Positions 48,737-55,780 of a stretch of 64,000 nt of DNA are shown here, in pieces. The DNA is from an uncultured Polaribacter sp. (GTDB taxonomy: Bacteria; Bacteroidota; Bacteroidia; Flavobacteriales; Flavobacteriaceae). The translations under genes and the position numbers were made by a program. The stretch lies in NCBI RefSeq assembly GCF_947497125.1, contig NZ_CANMFI010000006.1, forward strand, positions 124,001-188,000. The letters run 5' to 3'. Within the stretch, counting starts at the first letter, position 1. Every line of letters starts with the position of its first letter. The notes below the pieces were generated by a model. The model was not told the DNA's origin and did not search any database. It worked only from the letters and a program-made list of their open reading frames with translations.

Positions 48737-50110
48737 ATGAAACAAAAAGTAACTGCCATTTTTGATATTGGAAAAACTAATAAGAAATTTTTTCTTTTTG
48801 ATAAAAAATTCAAAGAAGTATACAGAGAGTATGCTTCTTTTGATGAAATTAAAGATGAAGATGGTTATCCAACAGAAAATTTAGCTGCCTTACAAACTTG
48901 GTTAAAGGAAATTTTTAATCGAATTTTAAAAAGTGAGCAATACGCTATAAAAGCAATTAATTTTTCTACCTATGGCGCCAGCTTTGTGCATTTAGATGAA
49001 AACGGAGATGTACTAACACCTTTGTATAATTACACCAAAGAAATTGATGAGGATTTGGTGGCTGATTTTTATGAAAAATATGGTCCAGAATTAGAATTCA
49101 CAAGAAGTACGGGTTCGCCAAAATCTGGTCTGTTAAATTCTGGAATGCAGCTGTATTGGATAAAAAAAACCAAACCAGAAATATTTAGTAAAATTAGATA
49201 TTCATTGCATTTGCCTCAATATTTAAGTTTTATTTTCACAGGAATTCCGTTTAGTGAATACACAAGTATTGGTTGTCATACTTCTCTTTGGAATTATGAA
49301 ACTAAAGATTACCACAATTGGGTTTACAAAGAAGGAATTCATAAAATATTACCTCCAATAGTTTCAACAGAAACGAGTGTAAATATGAATTACAATGGAA
49401 ATAGAATTAAAATTGGTGTAGGTATACACGATAGTTCGTCTGCACTTTTACCTTATGTTAGAAGTGTAAAAAAACCTTTTGTTTTGGTGTCTACCGGTAC
49501 ATGGTCTATAGCTTTAAATCCTTTTTCAGATAGTGCTTTAACCAAAGAAGAAACAACATTAGGCTGTATCAATTACATGCGAATTAATGGCAAGCCTGTT
49601 AAATCTTCTAGGCTATTTTTAGGAAATGAATACAAAATTCAAGCTAAAATAATGTCAGAAAGATTTAACGTAGATAAAGACTATCATAAGACTGTTCAGT
49701 TTGATTACACAGTATATTCAGAAATTATAAAAGATTTTACATATGCTTTTAAGTGGGAGTCTTTTACAGATAAAAACATGCCTACAAAAACAACGTATTC
49801 GTATGCTACTTTTGAGCATGCTTATCATCATTTGATGATAGAGTTGGTTAAGCTTCAGGTACAAGGCATTAAAAGAATAGCAAATACTCAAGATATAGAT
49901 AGATTGTATGTAGATGGTGGTTTTTCTGATAATGATTTGTACATTAAGTTGTTATCTCATTACTTAAGAGGCATGAAATTAAGAACAACAAAAGCGTCTT
50001 TAGGTTCTGCTTTAGGAGCTGCAATTTCAATTTCTGATACTAAATTAAATTCTAAATTCTTAAAAAAGAATTATTCACTTAAGAAACACGTACCATTTAT
50101 AATCAAATAA
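48737..50110 (+). CDS. rhaK: FGGY-family carbohydrate kinase, probable rhamnulokinase
   Basis: A 457-residue FGGY kinase with phosphate-binding motif AIFDIGKTNKKFFLFD, sugar-proximal INFSTYGASFVHLD, GIHDSSSALLPYV (catalytic Asp), VSTGTWSIALNPF and DGGFSDNDLYIKLLSHYL. It phosphorylates a ketose; the position between rhamnose isomerase and a lactate-oxidising enzyme in the rhamnose operon makes L-rhamnulose the expected substrate. It is distinct from classical enteric RhaB, so the assignment rests partly on context. Six bp precede the next gene. Confidence 0.87.
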   Translation: MKQKVTAIFDIGKTNKKFFLFDKKFKEVYREYASFDEIKDEDGYPTENLAALQTWLKEIFNRILKSEQYAIKAINFSTYGASFVHLDENGDVLTPLYNYTKEIDEDLVADFYEKYGPELEFTRSTGSPKSGLLNSGMQLYWIKKTKPEIFSKIRYSLHLPQYLSFIFTGIPFSEYTSIGCHTSLWNYETKDYHNWVYKEGIHKILPPIVSTETSVNMNYNGNRIKIGVGIHDSSSALLPYVRSVKKPFVLVSTGTWSIALNPFSDSALTKEETTLGCINYMRINGKPVKSSRLFLGNEYKIQAKIMSERFNVDKDYHKTVQFDYTVYSEIIKDFTYAFKWESFTDKNMPTKTTYSYATFEHAYHHLMIELVKLQVQGIKRIANTQDIDRLYVDGGFSDNDLYIKLLSHYLRGMKLRTTKASLGSALGAAISISDTKLNSKFLKKNYSLKKHVPFIIK

Positions 50111-50116
50111 AAAACT

Positions 50117-51271
50117 ATGGCTTTAAAAATTAATACAAAATACCCCTCTGTAGACGATTTAAGAAACAAAGCAAGAAAGAAAATACCAAAATTTGCTTTT
50201 GAATATTTAGATGGAGGTTGTAATGAAGATGTAAATTTACACAGAAATACCTCTGAATTAAGAGATGTGCAATTAAAGCCTAATTACTTAAGAAATCATG
50301 GAGGTTCATCAACCAAAACAAAATTATTTGGTATAGAATATGATGCTCCTTTTGGTATTGCACCCGTAGGATTACAAGGATTAATGTGGCCAAATTCTCC
50401 AGAAATACTTGCAAAAGCAGCGTTTAAGCATAATGTGCCTTTTATTCTAAGTACAGTAACTACAACAAGTATAGAGCGTGCAGCAGAGCTAACAGAAGGA
50501 AAAGCTTGGTTTCAATTATACCATCCAACAGAAAATAGTTTAAGAGATGATATTTTAAAAAGAGCAGAAGCTGCAGAATGCCCTGTATTGGTAATTTTGT
50601 GTGATGTGCCAAGTTTTGGTTTTAGACCAAGAGACATTAGAAACGGTTTGGCTATGCCACCAAAAATGAATGTTAGTAATATTTTACAAGCTTTTGGAAG
50701 ACCTCATTGGAGTTTACAGACCCTAAAACATGGCATTCCAAATTTTGCAAATCTATTACCTTACATGCCTAAAAATTTAGATTTAAAACAATTGGGAAAA
50801 TTTATGGATCAAACATTTAGCGGTAGGTTAAATGAAGAGAAAATAAAACCAATTCGAGATATGTGGAAAGGTAAAATTGTTTTAAAAGGAGTTGCTTCTC
50901 ATTACGATGCAGAACAAGCTATTCGTTTAGGTTTAGATGGTATTATTGTATCAAACCATGGAGGAAGACAATTAGACGCAGGAGAATCAACTATAAAACC
51001 ACTTACAACTATTGCCGAGAAATACGGAGATCAAATAGAGGTAATGATGGATAGTGGTATTCGCTCTGGTGTAGATGTTTCTAGAGCTTTGGCTTCTGGA
51101 GCAAAATTTACCTTTATGGGACGTTCATTTATGTATGGAGTGTCTGCTTTAGGAAAACAAGGTGGAGATCATACAATATCACTTTTAAAAACAGAGTTGC
51201 AACAAGTAATGGAGCAAATTTGTTGTGAACGTGTAGAAGATTTTCCAAATCATCTAATTAAAGATCTGTAG
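50117..51271 (+). CDS. lldD: FMN-dependent alpha-hydroxy-acid dehydrogenase (L-lactate dehydrogenase-like)
   Basis: A 384-residue FMN TIM-barrel protein of the LldD/glycolate oxidase family. FAFEYLDGGCNEDVNLHRN starts the barrel, PVGLQGLMWPNSPE is a flavin-contact loop, IVLKGVASHYDAEQAIRLG carries the flavin Lys, and IIVSNHGGRQLDAGEST holds catalytic H281. It oxidises L-lactate to pyruvate. In this operon it would finish the pathway: rhamnulose-1-phosphate aldolase gives L-lactaldehyde, the SDR domain gives L-lactate, this enzyme gives pyruvate. A terminator follows. Confidence 0.9.
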   Translation: MALKINTKYPSVDDLRNKARKKIPKFAFEYLDGGCNEDVNLHRNTSELRDVQLKPNYLRNHGGSSTKTKLFGIEYDAPFGIAPVGLQGLMWPNSPEILAKAAFKHNVPFILSTVTTTSIERAAELTEGKAWFQLYHPTENSLRDDILKRAEAAECPVLVILCDVPSFGFRPRDIRNGLAMPPKMNVSNILQAFGRPHWSLQTLKHGIPNFANLLPYMPKNLDLKQLGKFMDQTFSGRLNEEKIKPIRDMWKGKIVLKGVASHYDAEQAIRLGLDGIIVSNHGGRQLDAGESTIKPLTTIAEKYGDQIEVMMDSGIRSGVDVSRALASGAKFTFMGRSFMYGVSALGKQGGDHTISLLKTELQQVMEQICCERVEDFPNHLIKDL

Positions 51272-51292
51272 CATCAAAAAAAGTCATACATT

Positions 51293-51323
51293 TAAAAACT
51301 CAGCAATTTTGCTGAGTTTTTTT
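51293..51323 (+). terminator. Rho-independent terminator of the rhamnose operon
   Basis: AAAACTCAGCAA with TTGCTGAGTTTT forms a long stem around 51295-51319, very short loop, ending in a seven-T run before the next promoter. Confidence 0.88.
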
Positions 51324-51326
51324 ATA

Positions 51327-51371
51327 CGGTACAGTACAGGATAGAAAATTTTATGATCTAATCTACATTCG
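51327..51371 (+). promoter_or_regulatory. Direct-repeat promoter of the NCS1 transporter
   Basis: CGGTACA GTA CAGGATA (51327-51343), 20 bp, then TACATTCG (51364-51371). The ATG is at 51408. This makes the transporter a separately initiated member of the same regulon. Confidence 0.68.
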
Positions 51372-51407
51372 TAATTATTCAAAATTAATTAAAATACACC
51401 AAGTATT

Positions 51408-52802
51408 ATGGCAGAATCGCAAAATGCAGCAGTAATTACTAATGAAAATGCAGGAGGAGAGTTTGAAAGAACTCCAGTACCTTCATCAAAATTAAAAGGA
51501 TGGAAATCTTTTTTAGGAATGTATGCAGGAGAACACGCTGCAGGTACTGAATTTATGATTGGCCCCTTGTTTCTAGCTGCAGGAGCTAGTTTAAAAGATT
51601 TAGCGTTAGGACTTCTTTTAGGTAATATTTTAGCTATTTTAACTTGGAGATACTTAGTGGCACCTATAGCTGTTTCTAGCAAACTAACATTGTATTATCA
51701 ATTAGAAAAAATTGCTGGAAAAAATTTAGTAAAGATATATAATGTTGTAAACGGTGTGCTTTTCTGTTTTTTGGCAGGTGCAATGATTACCGTTTCTGCT
51801 AGTGCTGTTGGAATCCCTTTTGATATAAATTTTTCTATTCCTGAAAATATTTTTGGTTTAAGTACACCAGCTTTTTCCATGATTGTAATTATTGTAGGTG
51901 TTGTAATGACTGTAGTTGCTGCAGCTGGATATAATACGGTTTCTAAATTTGCGAATATCGCAGCACCTTGGATGATTGTTGTTTTTGCAGCTTGTGGATT
52001 ATCAGCTTTAAGTCAAATGGAGGTTGATTCTTGGGAGAGTTTATTAGTTGAATGGGATAAAGGAATTAGTGTAGTACAATCGGTTAACGGGAAAACAGAT
52101 TTTGGTTTTTGGAAAATTGTCATTTTTTCTTGGCTATGTAATGCAGCAATGCATTTTGGTATGGCAGATTTAACTATTATGCGTTTTGCAAAAGATAGTC
52201 GTGCTGGATGGGGACCTTCTATAGGAATGTTTTTAGGACATTATATGGCATGGATCTGTGCATCTTTTATGTTAGCTGCTCAGATTAAATTAACAGGAGA
52301 TATTTCTGCAAATCCTGGTGCGTTAGCTTGGAGTGCTGTAGGTTGGACAGGTATTATCTGTGTTATTGTAGCAGGTTGGACCACCGCTAACCCTACAATA
52401 TATAGAGCAGGTTTGGCTTTTCAAACTTTATTTCCATTAAAATCTAAAAAATATTCAGGTGTAATTTTAGCAGGTATAGTAGCAACCGCAGCAGGAATTT
52501 TTCCATCGCTTTCAGGTAAGTTACTTGATTTTGTAGGATTGTATGGAGCCATTTTAGGGCCAATGGGAGGAGTTATTTTTGTAAACCATTATCTAGCTAA
52601 GAAAATGAATTTTACACAAGATTATGCAGATGAAAAAGGAACCGGTTTTAATACAGGTGTTTTATTAGCTTGGTTGATTCCTGTAGCCTTAGGGTTGTAT
52701 TTTATCTTTGGTCAAGGTTTATTTCCTGCTTATGCAGTAATACCTTCTTGGATAGCTTCTAGTGTGTTGTATGTAGTTATTATGAAACTTCAAAAATCTT
52801 AA
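51408..52802 (+). CDS. NCS1/CodB-type permease in the rhamnose locus
   Basis: A 464-residue integral membrane protein of about 12 helices with the fold and motifs of the nucleobase:cation symporter-1 family (AAGASLKDLALGLLLGN; WTTANPTIYRAGLAFQTLFP). Known members carry purines, cytosine, allantoin or hydantoins. Here the gene is in a rhamnose regulon, has the shared promoter, and no other rhamnose permease is present, so L-rhamnose or a rhamnose-containing compound is a reasonable inferred substrate. The 56-residue membrane protein downstream may be an auxiliary subunit. Confidence 0.85.
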   Translation: MAESQNAAVITNENAGGEFERTPVPSSKLKGWKSFLGMYAGEHAAGTEFMIGPLFLAAGASLKDLALGLLLGNILAILTWRYLVAPIAVSSKLTLYYQLEKIAGKNLVKIYNVVNGVLFCFLAGAMITVSASAVGIPFDINFSIPENIFGLSTPAFSMIVIIVGVVMTVVAAAGYNTVSKFANIAAPWMIVVFAACGLSALSQMEVDSWESLLVEWDKGISVVQSVNGKTDFGFWKIVIFSWLCNAAMHFGMADLTIMRFAKDSRAGWGPSIGMFLGHYMAWICASFMLAAQIKLTGDISANPGALAWSAVGWTGIICVIVAGWTTANPTIYRAGLAFQTLFPLKSKKYSGVILAGIVATAAGIFPSLSGKLLDFVGLYGAILGPMGGVIFVNHYLAKKMNFTQDYADEKGTGFNTGVLLAWLIPVALGLYFIFGQGLFPAYAVIPSWIASSVLYVVIMKLQKS

Positions 52803-52805
52803 ATT

Positions 52806-52976
52806 ATGAAAATACTAAAATTAATAAGTGCATTGTCAATAGTTGGTTTCATACTATTAACTAGCATACTTTTATTATTGGGTTCAATGAATGCAGCTAA
52901 TATGAAGATTTTAATGTTAATAGGCACCATTTTGTGGTTTTTGGTAACGCCACTATGGATGAAAGAAGAGTCTTAA
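52806..52976 (+). CDS. Small two-helix membrane protein following the permease
   Basis: A 56-residue protein starting MKILKLISALSIVGFILLTS and ending VTPLWMKEES. It has two hydrophobic segments (about 5-27 and 34-50). ATG lies 3 bp after the permease stop, so it is translated from the same mRNA. No family recognised; the tight coupling suggests a partner of the permease. Confidence 0.6.
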   Translation: MKILKLISALSIVGFILLTSILLLLGSMNAANMKILMLIGTILWFLVTPLWMKEES

Positions 52977-53415
52977 ACAAAAAGAGTTTTTAAATATTTC
53001 TTTATATACAACAAGCTGTAATTAGAAATACTTGTAATTTATATACAGGTTTTTAAGTTTATAAAGAGGTTCTTGTGGCTGATTTATACATCTTATAATA
53101 TGTTTCCTATTACTTACAATTACACTTATTTTGTTATTGTATTAATTTCTATGTACGTATTTCTAGTGAAAATTTAATAAAAAATATGAGTATGAAAAAA
53201 ATAGTAATTCCGTTTAAACTCTTATTTTTAGTGTTAACACTTCCTTTTGAGATAACAAAAGGGAAAAAGAGGAAGAATAAAAAGAAGATTAAAGATTTAT
53301 TAAGGTCTTAACCTATTTCCTACAATTCAAAAATCATAAGAATAAATTGCCTTGTAGGCCAACAAAAAAAGCTTCAAAATTTTAAATTTTGAAGCTTTTT
53401 GCTTTTGTAGTAGTT
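52977..53415. other. Intergenic region between permease unit and thrC
   Basis: About 440 bp, mostly AT-rich. A 41-codon frame at 53186-53311 (MSMKKIVIPFKLLFLVLTLP, then a Lys/Arg-rich tail KGKKRKNKKKIKDLLRS) could be a small basic membrane-associated peptide, but there is no clear promoter or support from neighbours. A bidirectional hairpin lies at 53364-53401. Confidence 0.35.
53364..53401. terminator. Bidirectional terminator next to thrC
   Basis: AAAAAGCTTCAAAATTT and AAATTTTGAAGCTTTTT form a long A/T-flanked palindrome with T-runs on both strands. It lies 15 bp after the thrC stop (minus strand) and can also stop plus-strand read-through. Confidence 0.85.
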
Positions 53416-54702
53416 TTACTCTTGCATTAAAAATGCTTTTAAGTCCTCATAAGAACTCGCTTTAAGAGCTACTTTTTTATTGTTAATGACTTTTTTAATT
53501 TGTGGTGGAATGGCCACTTTTACAGGTAAGGTACTTTCTACAACATCTAAAAATTTAACAGGATGTGCAGTTTCTAAAAAGATACCAAATTCATGTTTTT
53601 GTATTCCGTGTTTTTTCAATCCTAAATAGCCTACAGTTCCATGAGGATCTGCAACGTATCCTGAGTTTGAATATATTTCTTTCATCGTTTCACGCGTTTC
53701 AGCATCAGAAAAACTATACGAAGAAAAGTGCTTTTTAAGTAGGTTAAAATCGTTGTTAAACAATTCTCTAATTCTAATAAAGTTACTTGGGTTTCCAACA
53801 TCCATTGCATTAGAAATGGTTGCCTTAGATGGTTTTGGGTTGTAAGTACCCTCTTTTAAATAGTTTGGCACAGTATCATTAACATTTGTAGAAGCTACAA
53901 AATGTTTTACAGGCAAGCCTAATTTTTGTGCCATAACACCTGCGCAGATATTTCCGAAATTTCCACTTGGAACAGAGAAAATCAATTCTTTATTTAGTTT
54001 TTTTAATTCTTTATAAGCAAAGAAAAAATAAAACATTTGTGGCAACCACCTTGCAACATTTATAGAGTTTGCAGAGGTTAGTGTTTTGGTAATTTCTTCA
54101 TCTAAGAAGGCAGTTTTTACCATTTCTTGACAATCATCAAAAACACCATCTACTTCTAGTGCTGTAATGTTTTTTCCTAAGGTAGTTAATTGTTTTTCTT
54201 GAATGTCGCTTACTTTTCCCGACGGATATAAAATAACAACATTTACTCCTTTTGCGCCTAAAAAACCGTTGGCAACTGCGCCACCTGTATCGCCAGAGGT
54301 AGCCACTAAAACCGTTACTTCTTTGTTGTTGTCTCTGTTAAAATACTCAAGGCATTTTGCCATAAATTTGGCACCAACATCTTTAAATGCCATGGTAGGA
54401 CCATGAAACAATTCTAAAGTTGCAATATTCTCATCTACTTTTACAACCGGAAAATCAAATGAAACAGTTTCTGCAATAATCTCTTTTAATTTTTCAGCAG
54501 GAATTTCATCTCCAACAAACTGCTGAATAACTTCAAACGCAATTTCTTGATGGGTATAGTTTTCAATATTGTCTATAAAATCTTTAGAAAGCGGTGTAAT
54601 TTCTTCCGGAAAATAAATTCCTCTATCTTTTGCCAAGCCTTCTATTACTGCGTTTTTAAAAGTTGTTTTTGGCGATTTGTGGTGTAAACTATAGTAGTTC
54701 AT
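53416..54702 (-). CDS. thrC: Threonine synthase
   Basis: A 428-residue PLP enzyme converting O-phosphohomoserine to threonine. The PLP lysine is K107 in ELFHGPTMAFKDVGAKF; TSGDTGGAVANGF is the phosphate-binding loop, and SVPSGNFGNICAG follows. N-terminal YSLHHKSPKTTFKNAVIEGL and the length fit the Bacteroidota/enterobacterial type. It is last in the minus-strand thrA-thrB-thrC series, 77 bp after thrB. Confidence 0.97.
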   Translation of the reverse strand: MNYYSLHHKSPKTTFKNAVIEGLAKDRGIYFPEEITPLSKDFIDNIENYTHQEIAFEVIQQFVGDEIPAEKLKEIIAETVSFDFPVVKVDENIATLELFHGPTMAFKDVGAKFMAKCLEYFNRDNNKEVTVLVATSGDTGGAVANGFLGAKGVNVVILYPSGKVSDIQEKQLTTLGKNITALEVDGVFDDCQEMVKTAFLDEEITKTLTSANSINVARWLPQMFYFFFAYKELKKLNKELIFSVPSGNFGNICAGVMAQKLGLPVKHFVASTNVNDTVPNYLKEGTYNPKPSKATISNAMDVGNPSNFIRIRELFNNDFNLLKKHFSSYSFSDAETRETMKEIYSNSGYVADPHGTVGYLGLKKHGIQKHEFGIFLETAHPVKFLDVVESTLPVKVAIPPQIKKVINNKKVALKASSYEDLKAFLMQE

Positions 54703-54779
54703 TTTTTATGTTTTTTGGTGTTTGGTTTTTGATTTACAGTTTGTGTATGAGTCAACAACTATAAACAAATAACCAACAA

Positions 54780-55703
54780 CTATTCTAATATTTTAATTCC
54801 TTCAGCATTTACTTTTGAAGTAAAAATTGTAAAATCTATTGCTGTTTTAGCATAGGTTTCTTGTATCGATTTGTAAACATTTTCGGCACTTTTATCACCT
54901 TTACACAATGCAAAAATTGTAGGGCCAGATCCAGAGATTCCTGCACCCAAAGCACCTGCCTTTACTGCATTTGTTTTAACGTCATCAAAAAACGGAATGA
55001 AACTTTTTCTGGCAGGTTCTGCAACAAGGTCTACCAAAGAATTGCTAATTAGTTGATAATCATCTGTAAATAAGCCGCTAACCAGTCCGCCAACATTTGC
55101 CCATTGCGTAATGGCATTTTTTAAAGGTACGTTTGCTGGCAATACGTCTCTAGCATCTTTTGTTTTTATTTCTACTTGCGGATGTATTGCAACAACTCTT
55201 AATTCTTTAGGGACAGGTAATTTTACAATTTCTAACGGATTGTAACTTCTAACAAGAATAAAACCACCGTATATTGCGGCAGCTACATTGTCTGCAATTT
55301 GAGATCCACAGGCAACTTCTTCGCCATACATGGCAAATTTTGTGAGTTCTAAGTTATTGTATCGGTTTCCAAGTAGTTTATTTGCTCCAAAAGCAGCGCC
55401 TGCAGCACTAGCAGCAGAGCTTCCTAAACCGCTACCTGGTTTAAAACCTTTGTGAATTGTAAGTGCAACTCCAAAATCAGCTTTTGCATCGTTTAGCATT
55501 TTTTGCACAACAGCACTTGCGGCATTTTTATCAATATCATAGGTTAAATTTGCACCTGTAATATTTGTTATTTTTACTCCTTTTGAGCTTGTTTTGGTAA
55601 ACGACATTTCGTCTCCAACTGCATCTACGGCAAAGCCCATAGAGTCAAATCCGCAAGAAACATTGGCTACAGTTGCCGGAGAAAATATTTTTAAATAATC
55701 CAT
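54780..55703 (-). CDS. thrB: Homoserine kinase
   Basis: A 307-residue GHMP kinase phosphorylating homoserine. FSPATVANVSCGFDSMGFA is the N-terminal motif, PGSGLGSSAASAAGA the ATP-binding loop, and GALGAGISGSGPTIFAL the C-terminal GHMP motif. It lies between thrA and thrC on the same strand; a long perfect stem-loop occupies the thrA-thrB gap. Confidence 0.97.
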   Translation of the reverse strand: MDYLKIFSPATVANVSCGFDSMGFAVDAVGDEMSFTKTSSKGVKITNITGANLTYDIDKNAASAVVQKMLNDAKADFGVALTIHKGFKPGSGLGSSAASAAGAAFGANKLLGNRYNNLELTKFAMYGEEVACGSQIADNVAAAIYGGFILVRSYNPLEIVKLPVPKELRVVAIHPQVEIKTKDARDVLPANVPLKNAITQWANVGGLVSGLFTDDYQLISNSLVDLVAEPARKSFIPFFDDVKTNAVKAGALGAGISGSGPTIFALCKGDKSAENVYKSIQETYAKTAIDFTIFTSKVNAEGIKILE

Positions 55704-55718
55704 TTATTTTGGTTTGTG

Positions 55719-55774
55719 GTTTTTAGTTGTTGGTTTTTATTCTGGTTGACAATCAAAAACCAACAACTAAAAAC
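55719..55774. repeat. Perfect 20-bp stem-loop between thrA and thrB
   Basis: GTTTTTAGTTGTTGGTTTTT (55719-55738) and its exact reverse complement (55755-55774) enclose a 16-nt loop. The sequence AACCAACAACTA recurs in the thrB-thrC gap (around 54771-54782). It is not followed by a clear T-run in the minus direction beyond the stem itself. It may be an mRNA-stability or processing element, or a dispersed repeat. Confidence 0.75.
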
Positions 55775-55780
55775 GAATAA

